NCBI RefSeq assembly: GCF_017316125.1
Contig: NZ_JAFLWA010000014.1
Span: 1-51,013, forward strand
Direction: 5' to 3'
Source: Enterococcus sp. DIV0660C
GTDB taxonomy: Bacteria; Bacillota; Bacilli; Lactobacillales; Enterococcaceae
DNA length: 51,013 bases
Shown here piece after piece: positions 1 through 7,763 of the stretch. Numbering within the stretch: the first letter of the stretch is position 1; every line of letters starts with the position of its first letter. A program made the translations under genes and the position numbers. Under the pieces are notes generated by a model. That model ran no database searches. It saw nothing but the letters and a program-made list of their open reading frames with translations, and was not told the DNA's origin.

Positions 1-16
1 ATGACACACTCTATTT

Positions 17-460
17 TTATTTTGTTTGGATGATGTTCAATACTTTTCGAGAAATAGGCCCTACGAAAAGGAGTTGTAAAGGTAACGCTGCAACGACATT
101 CATTTTCCAAGCGTTCAGATATGCTGGTAATAAATTATCCGAGATTCCTTGTTCCATTATTACACCAAAAAGTGACATACAAGTAACCATGCCAGCGACC
201 ATTAAACAAGAAATCGTTAAAATAATAGGTACTTTTTTTTCTGGATCCAACGGTAATTTAAAAGCAATTTTCTTTGCTAAAACACCGATAACAAAAACAT
301 CTAAGATGAAGGCAACAATAAAACCTGGGATTAGTCCTGTCATAAATTTCGTCAAATACAGCTCCTGATGTAACCATAAATTATAGGCACTCATTCCAAA
401 AACCATTGAAAAGCACATCATCGTAGTAAAAATAATTCCTTCTTTTTTATTTGTAGGCAC
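17..460 (-). CDS. DUF2798 family membrane protein
   Basis: A 147-residue integral membrane protein of unknown function. The sequence is two similar halves, each with a pair of hydrophobic helices (roughly residues 10-30, 43-63, 78-102 and 120-140). A short motif recurs in each half (TTMMCFSMVFGMSAYN near the start, then a TGLIPGF/VVAALPLQ-type segment). This duplicated arrangement is typical of DUF2798 proteins. The start is a GTG preceded by AAGGA nine bases upstream. The stop lies at the very edge of the window, but the gene is complete. No operon partner is visible. Family assignment is from recognition of the pattern; function is unknown. Confidence 0.75.
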   Translation of the reverse strand: MPTNKKEGIIFTTMMCFSMVFGMSAYNLWLHQELYLTKFMTGLIPGFIVAFILDVFVIGVLAKKIAFKLPLDPEKKVPIILTISCLMVAGMVTCMSLFGVIMEQGISDNLLPAYLNAWKMNVVAALPLQLLFVGPISRKVLNIIQTK

Positions 461-579
461 TCAAATCATTCCTTTCATTTTGTCACGAGGATTATCGTAG
501 CATAGATAAAAAATTCTCGTAAGCATTTATTTATCATAAAATCAATGAAAGTTGACTTGAGCACTTAAAAGGTTGGATT

Positions 580-1209
580 TTATTTGAAAGTAGTCACTTT
601 ATCAGCTGCTAAGCGAACAGACTCGTATCCTTCTTCTACCGCTTTTCCGATGGATAAAATGATAACTGGTACATATCTTTCTTTATCTAAACCAAAAGCT
701 TCTGCGAGTTGATCTGCTTCAAACCCACCAATTGGATTCGTTTCATAGCCATGTTCACGTGCAACTAACATGAATTGCATTGCCGCAAGACTAGAATCAA
801 CTTTTACGACATCGTTCATTTGCGACTTAGAGAATGATTTGTAATAAGGAATAATTGTTGCTAATTGTTGATCGCGGACTTCTTTTGGCATCTTGCCAGC
901 TTCATAAGCTTGATTATAGATTTCTTCACCATATTCATAACATTCTAGATCCCCAAAAATCATCACCATAGCTGAAGATGTATCATTCTGCTTTGTATTA
1001 AAACGAATCAGTGGACGTAATTTTTCTTTTGCTTCGTCACTTTCCGCAACTACAAAACGCCATGGTTGCATATTCACTGAAGAAGGAGCTGTTGTTGCTT
1101 CCTGAATCATGGTTAACATTTCTTCGTGGGAAATTTTATATGTTTCATCGTACACCCGGACAGATTTTCTGCCATACATAATTGTTGAAAAATCTTTTGC
1201 TTGTTCCAT
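580..1209 (-). CDS. Nitroreductase family NAD(P)H oxidoreductase
   Basis: A 209-residue FMN-dependent nitroreductase-fold enzyme, expected to be a cytosolic homodimer that reduces nitro compounds or quinones with NAD(P)H. The N-terminal YGRKSVRVYD segment is the usual phosphate-binding start of the family, followed by ATTAPSSVNMQPWRFVV, the conserved FMN-contacting motif. The C-terminal PIGGFE-x-LAEAFGL...VPVIILSIGKA stretch is also typical. It begins directly after the stop codon of the upstream MarR-type gene (no gap), so the two are co-transcribed and the regulator very probably controls this enzyme. The natural substrate cannot be told from sequence. Confidence 0.9.
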   Translation of the reverse strand: MEQAKDFSTIMYGRKSVRVYDETYKISHEEMLTMIQEATTAPSSVNMQPWRFVVAESDEAKEKLRPLIRFNTKQNDTSSAMVMIFGDLECYEYGEEIYNQAYEAGKMPKEVRDQQLATIIPYYKSFSKSQMNDVVKVDSSLAAMQFMLVAREHGYETNPIGGFEADQLAEAFGLDKERYVPVIILSIGKAVEEGYESVRLAADKVTTFK

Positions 1210-1650
1210 TTATTCCACTTCTTTCGTTTTGATTGCTGATAATTGCGTATTTAATTTATTAAGCAACACTAATAACTGTGACATTTCTTCTCGATCGAAT
1301 GCCTGTGATAAAATGCTAGCCATATCCGTGTGCTCTCTTTCGCAGTTTGAAAGTTTCTCTTCTGCTTTAGCGGTTACAGTGACCACTACTTCGCGATTAT
1401 TCAAAGGATTTCTTTGTCGTGTAACGTAACCTTTTGTTTCTAATAATTTTAAGTGCCTAGTCACCGCTCCTTGATCAATTTGTAATAAAGATTGTAACGT
1501 GTTTTGTGAACAAGGATTCTTTTCTCTTAAAAGCGTTAATAATTCATAACGCGTCAAGCTCAACCCAATATTTTCTTCAAAAATTTGGATAATCTTTTGA
1601 TCTGCTACTTTGATTTGATATAAAACATGACTAACTTCTTCTAAAGACAT
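1210..1650 (-). CDS. MarR family transcriptional regulator
   Basis: A 146-residue winged-helix regulator. The central part shows the MarR order: LTRYELLTLLRE, then a recognition helix region (NTLQSLLQIDQGAVTRHLKLLETKGYVTRQ), then the wing with NPLNNREVVVTVT. It sits immediately upstream of the nitroreductase gene in the same operon. Two copies of a 12-bp near-palindrome lie just upstream of its start (1673-1684 and 1688-1699), the expected position of an autoregulatory operator. MarR proteins usually respond to small aromatic or oxidising compounds; the ligand here is unknown. Confidence 0.9.
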   Translation of the reverse strand: MSLEEVSHVLYQIKVADQKIIQIFEENIGLSLTRYELLTLLREKNPCSQNTLQSLLQIDQGAVTRHLKLLETKGYVTRQRNPLNNREVVVTVTAKAEEKLSNCEREHTDMASILSQAFDREEMSQLLVLLNKLNTQLSAIKTKEVE

Positions 1651-1672
1651 CTGTTCCTCCTCACACTAACAA

Positions 1673-1699
1673 TTGACTCGTCAACTATTGACTCGTCAA
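1673..1699. promoter_or_regulatory. Tandem MarR-type operator
   Basis: The sequence TTGACTCGTCAA (inverted repeat TTGAC-N2-GTCAA) occurs twice, at 1673-1684 and 1688-1699, within a 15-bp direct repeat. It lies 23 bp upstream of the marR-like start. On the minus strand the TTGACG also resembles a -35 element, so bound repressor would block the promoter. The repeats are seen directly; the binding protein is inferred from position. Confidence 0.6.
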
Positions 1700-1935
1700 T
1701 GATAAAACGATTTGTTGAGAAAGGCAAGAATTTTTGTTTGTTAAATGAATTTTTTTATTGGCGATTCAAGATATGATCACTAAAAATTCTTTAATAATAA
1801 ATGAACAAGTTAATAACTTAGTAATGATTTTAGTAAGCAGGTTTTAGTTTACAGCACAAAAAAACTAACTAACAACTCTTCCCAAATGCCAAAGCACATT
1901 TTTTAGTAACTGGCGTTTGCTAGCTAGTTCGTTAT

Positions 1936-2613
1936 TTAAATTAGTTCATTAATCAATAACTTGGCAACTGCTCGCACAGAAAATAGATTTTGCCCTGTCA
2001 GAATTCTGCCGTCTTGTATTGCATATTCTCGATAAAATCTTTTCTTCTTAAAATGTCCTCCTCTTTTTTCCACCGCTACTTGATTCAAAAATGGGACAAC
2101 CGATTTTTTCCCTGCGAGAATTTCTTCTGCCGTAGTAAACCCAGTAATATTCTTACCTTCAATCAAATAATTACCACTCTTATCTTTAATATTCAATAAT
2201 CCTGCTACTCCATGACACACAGAAACAAGATATCCACCATTATCATAAATAGCAGTTGCCAGATTTTGAATGGTCAAATCCTCTGGAAAATCCCACATGA
2301 CACCATGTCCGCCAGTATAATAAATAGCCGAATAGTCAGTTGGATTCACTTGATCTGGACGCAAAGTGTCCGTTAATCCTCTATGAATAAAATCAGGATC
2401 TTCATAAATTTCAAGAATTGATTCATCTGTGTATTTCATACTTCGTGGATCAAGTGGTACAAATCCACCGTTTGGACTAACGAAATCGAATTCAATCCTA
2501 ACCTTTTGCATTTCATCCACAAATTCAGCCGCTTCACCTAGCCATAATCCAGTTGGCTCAGTTGTTCCCTGATAGCGAGTAACATTTGTTTCAATAATCA
2601 ATACTTTTTTCAC
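1936..2613 (-). CDS. DJ-1/PfpI family (type 1 glutamine amidotransferase-like) protein
   Basis: A 225-residue protein of the DJ-1/PfpI superfamily, close in layout to Hsp31-like glyoxalase/chaperones. The nucleophile elbow is VSVCHGVAGLL, with the cysteine near residue 133. A conserved glutamate is in the EPTGLWLGE segment near residue 19, and YYTGGHGVMWD supplies the oxyanion-side loop. The gene follows the ArsR-type regulator with a 1-bp gap, so the two form an operon. A likely role is detoxifying reactive carbonyls or a stress function, inferred from the family. Residues 190 onward match the usual C-terminal region, so the protein looks intact. Confidence 0.85.
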   Translation of the reverse strand: MKKVLIIETNVTRYQGTTEPTGLWLGEAAEFVDEMQKVRIEFDFVSPNGGFVPLDPRSMKYTDESILEIYEDPDFIHRGLTDTLRPDQVNPTDYSAIYYTGGHGVMWDFPEDLTIQNLATAIYDNGGYLVSVCHGVAGLLNIKDKSGNYLIEGKNITGFTTAEEILAGKKSVVPFLNQVAVEKRGGHFKKKRFYREYAIQDGRILTGQNLFSVRAVAKLLINELI

Positions 2614-2614
2614 A

Positions 2615-2944
2615 TTAATCCACCTCTGCGATAATTTGGGTCACATCACCCAATAATTTTTGCAATTTATTGATTTCGGTTGTTTCATGCGTTAAATAAT
2701 AGAAATTTTTCGTTCCTTCACTACGATAATCAATGATTTTTGCTTCTTTTAAAATTTTCAAATGATGAGATACTGCTGGGCGAGAAAGATTTGTTGTTGC
2801 TGTTAACTCATTCACCCTAACTCCTTGGCAAGCACGGTCTTCTAGTAATCGAATGATAATTGCCTGACGTTTTTCATCGCCCAAAGCGATTAAAAAATTA
2901 CTCACTTCTGAAAATTCTTTTTTTAAATTTGTAAAGTCAGCCAT
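2615..2944 (-). CDS. ArsR family winged-helix regulator
   Basis: A 109-residue ArsR/SmtB-type repressor. The helix-turn-helix is LTATTNLSRPAVSHHLKILKEAKIIDYRSEGTKNFYYL (about residues 47-86), the family's hallmark recognition helix followed by the beta-wing. No Cys-rich metal site (such as CVC) is visible; the single Cys near residue 39 is not a metal motif, so it may sense something other than a thiophilic metal. It is first in an operon with the DJ-1/PfpI gene and divergent from the P-type ATPase gene, and it may control either or both. Confidence 0.88.
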   Translation of the reverse strand: MADFTNLKKEFSEVSNFLIALGDEKRQAIIIRLLEDRACQGVRVNELTATTNLSRPAVSHHLKILKEAKIIDYRSEGTKNFYYLTHETTEINKLQKLLGDVTQIIAEVD

Positions 2945-2998
2945 CTGACACCCTCCGTTTATATTTTTAAACCATTAAACCACCAAAGTAATCTCCTT

Positions 2999-3026
2999 GT
3001 CAAATTAGTTATTCCTTTCTAACTAA
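2999..3026. promoter_or_regulatory. Inverted repeat between arsR-like gene and cation ATPase
   Basis: TTAGTTA (3005-3011) and TAACTAA (3020-3026) form an inverted repeat with an 8-bp spacer. A TTGACA sequence on the minus strand (complement of 2999-3004) abuts it and could be the -35 of the arsR-like gene. It lies in the divergent intergenic region, where an ArsR-type operator would be expected. The assignment is inference from position only. Confidence 0.35.
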
Positions 3027-3127
3027 CAACGCATCTTTTTCAGTCCTCCCTGAAATTATCGACCAGAAATCAAAAAATTTCTCTATATACTTAAGGTATC
3101 AAGTAAATGATCACAGGAGGAAACACA

Positions 3128-5680
3128 ATGAAATGGTATAAACTTTCAACTGAACAAGTGAAGCAAAAAACTCGTGCTGAAACAACTGGCCTTACACAAA
3201 AGGAACGTCAAACTCGTTTAGAAACTGATGGATTAAATAAGATTGAAAAACAGGAACAATTAAAACCATGGCAAAAATTTGCGAAACATTTTACGGATTT
3301 ATTGATGATCGTTTTGATGATTGCTGCATTACTTAAATTTTTCACCGGAGATATCATTGGTGGGAGTATTATTTTGCTAGTAGTCGTTATCAATGGGTTG
3401 ATTAGTTACTGGCAAGAGAGAAGAGCGGAAGATTCTTTGGATGGACTGAGAAATATGATGGGACAAGAATCAGTCGTCCTTAGTGATGGTATTCAAGAAA
3501 CAATTGATGCGGAGCAACTCGTTCGTGGAGATATTGTTATCTTAAAAGCAGGCGATGTTGTCCCAGCAGATTTACGTTTGATTGACACACACGATCTAAC
3601 GATTGAAGAAGCTATTTTAACTGGTGAATCTTTAGCTGTTGAAAAGCAAAGCGCCACGATTGAAGAAACATCGCCAACAGGAGATCAAGTGAACATGGCA
3701 TTTTCTGGGACATTGGTCCAAACGGGCTCTGCTCAAGGGATCGTTGTCGAAATTGGAAATCAAACTGAGATTGGGAAAATCAACCAAGCACTTCAGTCTG
3801 TAAAAGTACAGACAACCCCGCTTATCAAAAAAATGCACCAACTAAATAAGTACATTTTCCAAGGTATCTTGGCCTTGATCGTGTTCTTGCTTTTCTTCTC
3901 TAGTTTAAGATACGGGCTAGAATTGAATTTGATGTTCTCTGCTTCTGTCGCATTGATCGTCTCAATGATTCCAGAAGGATTACCTGCTGTCCTAACAATG
4001 ATCCTTTCAATGGGCGTCAAAGAAATGGCAAAAGAAAATGCCATCATCAAAGGCATGCCAACAATTGAAACATTAGGCTCGATGACCGTTATTTGCTCTG
4101 ACAAAACAGGAACATTGACCAAAAATGAAATGACCGTGATGGACGTCTTAACTGATGAACCACAAATGATGAAAGAAATTATGAACAACTGCCAAGAATT
4201 AAAGACTAAGGACGATCAACCAATCAAGCAATTAAAAGGAAACCCAACAGAATTAGCCTTACTAAACTATGTGAAAAATGATGCACTATCTTTAAAACCA
4301 GTTCTAGGCAAGATTCCTTTTAGTTCAAGTTACAAATACATGGCAACTGCACATTCTGTCGACAACCAATTTCTTGTTTTTGTCAAAGGTGCGCCAGAAA
4401 TTTTGATGCAAAAATCACAATTGACTGAAACTGAAAAATTAAATTGGGAAGAACAAGCTACACAATTAGCAGAAAAAGGGCAACGTGTTCTTGGATTTGC
4501 CTACAAGGCGTTCAATGAGTCGACAGAGTTGACCCATGAACTTTTAACCGAGCTAACCTTCGTTGGTTTGTCTGGTATCATTGATCCACCAAAAGAAAGT
4601 GCGATCCAAGCAGTCAGAGAAGCACAACAAGCTGGAATTTCAGTTAAGATGATCACAGGTGATCACAAAGAAACAGCTAAAGCCATTGGGATTCAAATTG
4701 GATTGAAGCATACAGAAAATGTATTAGAAGGAGTCGACATCGACTTATTATCAGATGAAGAACTTGCTAAACAGGTCCAAAAGGTGGATGTTTTTGCCCG
4801 AACGACACCTGAACATAAATTACGAATCGTCACCACTTTACAAAAAAATGACGAAATCGTTGGTATGACGGGTGATGGTGTCAACGACGCACCTGCCCTA
4901 AAGAAAGCAGACGTTGGTATCGCTATGGGAATCAAAGGTAGCGAGGTCAGTAAGCAAGCTGCCGACATGGTCTTAGCTGATGATGACTTCCATACAATTG
5001 CTAAAGCAGTCAAAGAAGGACGTAGACTCTTTGATAATTTGCAAAAAACCATCAACTTCTTCTTACCCACTGCATTAGCACAAGGGCTAATCGTGATCGT
5101 AGCCTTATTATTAAACCGCCCACTTCCCCTAACTACTGTACAAATTTTATGGGTAAATATGGCTACAACGATTACACTTTCTTACGCTTTAGGATTTGAA
5201 AAAGCAAGTCCAAACGTGATGAAACGTCCTCCTAGAGAAACAAATGCTGGAATCTTGTCACTTTACAATGTCTTTCGAATATTCTATGTATCCTTGTTAA
5301 TCATGGTACCTGCCTACCTATTATCCATTCAGTTCGATGGCACTGCATTACAACAAACGATCTTGTTGCAAAGCATCGTTTTAGGTCAAGCAGTCTACAT
5401 GATTAACTGTCGCGAATTACTTGATCCTTCACTCAACCAAGGAATTTGGAAAAACAAAGCTCTGTTCATTTCATTAGGAATCTTGTTCATCCTTCAAACA
5501 ATCGTGATTTTCTTACCGACTGCTCAACAATTGATTGGCACAACTAGCTTATCCCTCAACCAACAATTATTGATTTTTGGAAACGCATTGGTTCTTTTCC
5601 TCATCGTTGAGTTTGAGAAAAAAATCAGTAAAAAACTTTTAAGCAAAAAAAAAGCACCTAACCATGGGTCTACCTCCTAA
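3128..5680 (+). CDS. P2-type cation-transporting ATPase (Ca2+ ATPase-like)
   Basis: An 850-residue P-type ATPase that pumps a cation across the membrane using ATP. The order of motifs is canonical: N-terminal cation-ATPase domain, TGES in the actuator domain, PEGLPAVLT in the fourth membrane helix, the phosphorylated aspartate in DKTGTLT, KGAPE in the nucleotide domain, and MTGDGVNDAPALKKADVGIAMG in the hinge. The PEGLP signature and overall layout fit type IIA/PMR1-like calcium pumps rather than heavy-metal pumps (no CPx motif, no HMA domain). I chose the ATG with AGGAGG seven bases upstream (3115-3120) rather than the upstream in-frame ATG at 3107. Cation specificity is inferred; Mn2+ or Na+ transport is also possible. 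Confidence 0.9.
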   Translation: MKWYKLSTEQVKQKTRAETTGLTQKERQTRLETDGLNKIEKQEQLKPWQKFAKHFTDLLMIVLMIAALLKFFTGDIIGGSIILLVVVINGLISYWQERRAEDSLDGLRNMMGQESVVLSDGIQETIDAEQLVRGDIVILKAGDVVPADLRLIDTHDLTIEEAILTGESLAVEKQSATIEETSPTGDQVNMAFSGTLVQTGSAQGIVVEIGNQTEIGKINQALQSVKVQTTPLIKKMHQLNKYIFQGILALIVFLLFFSSLRYGLELNLMFSASVALIVSMIPEGLPAVLTMILSMGVKEMAKENAIIKGMPTIETLGSMTVICSDKTGTLTKNEMTVMDVLTDEPQMMKEIMNNCQELKTKDDQPIKQLKGNPTELALLNYVKNDALSLKPVLGKIPFSSSYKYMATAHSVDNQFLVFVKGAPEILMQKSQLTETEKLNWEEQATQLAEKGQRVLGFAYKAFNESTELTHELLTELTFVGLSGIIDPPKESAIQAVREAQQAGISVKMITGDHKETAKAIGIQIGLKHTENVLEGVDIDLLSDEELAKQVQKVDVFARTTPEHKLRIVTTLQKNDEIVGMTGDGVNDAPALKKADVGIAMGIKGSEVSKQAADMVLADDDFHTIAKAVKEGRRLFDNLQKTINFFLPTALAQGLIVIVALLLNRPLPLTTVQILWVNMATTITLSYALGFEKASPNVMKRPPRETNAGILSLYNVFRIFYVSLLIMVPAYLLSIQFDGTALQQTILLQSIVLGQAVYMINCRELLDPSLNQGIWKNKALFISLGILFILQTIVIFLPTAQQLIGTTSLSLNQQLLIFGNALVLFLIVEFEKKISKKLLSKKKAPNHGSTS

Positions 5681-5692
5681 GAGAAAACTTGG

Positions 5693-7141
5693 TTAGATGT
5701 AAGAATGATTCGTGAGTTCAGTCAATCGGCTGAGCTCATTTTTTGTAGGTATCAATGAAAGATAAAAAACCGGAAGCGGAGAACTGTCAATGGGGATATT
5801 TGAAACAATCAAATCCCCTGCTTGATACTTGATTGCGTTTAATTGTGTCAGTTCAATTGGTTCAATCCGAATCCGTTTGCCTAAGTAATCAGATAGTTCT
5901 TGTTGTAAAAATAACTTCCAGGCAGGTTCACTTTGAAAAATAAGATAGATAGTTATGGTGTGTGTTTTGATTGAGAAAATTGCTTGCTGGCACAACAAAA
6001 GAAAAATATTTACAAAATATGCTTGTTCTTTAATGGATGCGACTTGCAATAATTCTTGAAATAGCTCGTCTCCGACCATTTGGACGATGGGATATGCTTC
6101 ATTCTGTTGGATCAATAGCTCTTGATACTCTAATTGAAATTGCTCTGAAAGGCTAGGCGACTCAGCATATTTCAATAACAGCACCAGTAAATTACACTGC
6201 AAGTGTGTGTCGTGTAATTTGGGAATATCTAGTTTTTTAGCTAATTTTTGAACCGTTTGTTGTGCTTTAGCAAGTAGGTCAGGATAGTCAGTATCTAAAA
6301 CTGTCTTCACTTCTTCACCAAAATCATTGTTATAATTCCAACTTTCAAAAAAACAGAAAAAAGCAAAAAAAAGTTCTGATTCTTCAAGATAAATGCCCTC
6401 TTTTTTATATAAACTCTTTAATGATGACGCATATAAACATAACAGAGAATCATTCTGATTAAATGAAAATTGGTTGATCTGGCAACCTGCCTTGATTCTA
6501 ATAGTATTGATAAAGAACCAGCAAATACCAAATATCTGTTCCGTTTCAACTTTCAGTTTAGTTGAGATATCTTTCGCTAAAAAATAATGATAATGATCTT
6601 CATGAATAAAATAGTCTTCAAAAAAATAATTATTATGGGTGAACGGTAAAAGTAACCTGTGGTAAAAAATCCGAATGGAGCTTTCTTCTCCAATCAGCTG
6701 TGCTTTTCCGCCCTTTAAACGAATTCGAATATGATAACTTTTTAGATTCTGATTAACCTTTGTGGTATGACGTTTGAGTGTTTCCATGGATATTCCTGTG
6801 TTATACAAAAAATCAGATAAATTTAATTCCTTTGCAAAAAGCAACTCTTTGACTAATTGAAGAGTAATCGAATGCGGCAAGAAAAATTCCCAAATATCAT
6901 TTGTTGCAACTGTACTTTCACTAATCAATTTAATACCGTTATTATCTGTAGCAATTTTCCATCCAGAAGGTAAATAACTACGAACAGAATTCAAATCTGA
7001 AAAAACTGTACGTTCTGTCGTGTCGATTTTTTCAGCTAATTCTTTGACCGTAATCTGTGAATTATTCAGAAGTTGTTCCAACAATAACACTTGTCGATAT
7101 AAATCTTTCTCTGTTATAAATTGTTTCACTAATGAGTACAT
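5693..7141 (-). CDS. Mga-like helix-turn-helix transcriptional regulator
   Basis: A 482-residue regulator. The N-terminus has an HTH (VKELAEKIDTTERTVFSDLNSVRSYLP, about residues 32-60) and a second one (LNLSDFLYNTGISMETLKRHTTKVNQNL, about 107-135), the double-HTH layout of Mga/AtxA-type virulence regulators. The rest is a helical PRD-like region and a C-terminal EIIB-like fold would be expected, but I cannot identify phosphorylatable histidines with confidence. The start at 7141 is preferred over 7159 because AAGGGG lies seven bases before it. It is convergent with the cation ATPase and ends 12 bp from its stop. It is the last chromosomal gene before the integrated elements. Confidence 0.75.
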   Translation of the reverse strand: MYSLVKQFITEKDLYRQVLLLEQLLNNSQITVKELAEKIDTTERTVFSDLNSVRSYLPSGWKIATDNNGIKLISESTVATNDIWEFFLPHSITLQLVKELLFAKELNLSDFLYNTGISMETLKRHTTKVNQNLKSYHIRIRLKGGKAQLIGEESSIRIFYHRLLLPFTHNNYFFEDYFIHEDHYHYFLAKDISTKLKVETEQIFGICWFFINTIRIKAGCQINQFSFNQNDSLLCLYASSLKSLYKKEGIYLEESELFFAFFCFFESWNYNNDFGEEVKTVLDTDYPDLLAKAQQTVQKLAKKLDIPKLHDTHLQCNLLVLLLKYAESPSLSEQFQLEYQELLIQQNEAYPIVQMVGDELFQELLQVASIKEQAYFVNIFLLLCQQAIFSIKTHTITIYLIFQSEPAWKLFLQQELSDYLGKRIRIEPIELTQLNAIKYQAGDLIVSNIPIDSSPLPVFYLSLIPTKNELSRLTELTNHSYI

Positions 7142-7573
7142 GAAAGGTCCCCTTCCCAAAAATAATCAATTCGTAAAAATTGGTGTGATAAATTTTTTAT
7201 GTGTAACAGAACTGAAAAAAATAGCTATTTCATCTTTTCGACATGTATCTACCCAAACTTTGATTGAATGATTGAAGATTGATTCGATACCTCTGATTTG
7301 TATCAGTCTCATGGTTTCCGACATCGTTTTCATTACTTTACTAAGTATAATTTTAAATAAATAAAATGAAAAGACTTAACTTGATAAGGCATAAACTAAA
7401 TTTGAACTTTGGTAATCAATTAGTACGCAATTTCTAGAATAATCGCTAGTATAGATAACTTCATAAAAATAAACTTTTTATCACTTCGTCAACCAATCGC
7501 TAACCAGTGTGAGCCTCATCATATACAAAAAAGACATTCCAAAAATGGAATGTCTTTTTGAACGATAATAAAA
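7142..7573. other. Non-coding stretch before the integration site
   Basis: No credible gene is seen in about 430 bp between the Mga-like regulator and the leftmost rpsI 3'-end copy. The only structure recognised is the terminator at 7527-7559. AT-rich sequence upstream of the regulator may hold its promoter, but no clear -35/-10 pair stands out. Confidence 0.6.
7527..7559 (-). terminator. Original chromosomal rpsI terminator
   Basis: A 13-bp stem (AAAAAGACATTCC / GGAATGTCTTTTT) with a short A-rich loop and a T-run on both strands. On the minus strand it follows the leftmost copy of the rpsI 3' end by 14 bp. It is therefore most simply the terminator that followed rpsI before the two elements inserted. 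Confidence 0.85.
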
Positions 7574-7623
7574 TTAACGTTTAGAGAATTGTGAAGCTTT
7601 ACGAGCTTTCTTAAGACCTGGTT
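7574..7623 (-). repeat. att copy 1: rpsI 3' end, chromosome/element A junction
   Basis: On the minus strand this encodes the last residues of ribosomal protein S9 (...ASQFSKR, stop TAA). The 40 bp at 7584-7623 are identical to 16089-16128 and 25362-25401. The remaining bases up to the stop differ only synonymously (TCT AAA CGT here). It is the attachment site at the outer end of element A. Confidence 0.92.
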
Positions 7624-7763
7624 CGACTGATCTGATTTTGAATAAGCTTCAAAAAGCTTTAATATCACTGATTTTAATCAAATTTAGTATTAAACATTTT
7701 ATTGCATTTCAAGAAATTTGAAAACAATAGTGTCATTTTATAAAAAATGCGAGTCGAAACAAT

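Noticed and set aside
1870-1925. Possible terminator after the DJ-1/PfpI gene (CAAATGCCA / TGGCGTTTG)
   Set aside because: The arms pair imperfectly and no T-run follows on the minus strand.
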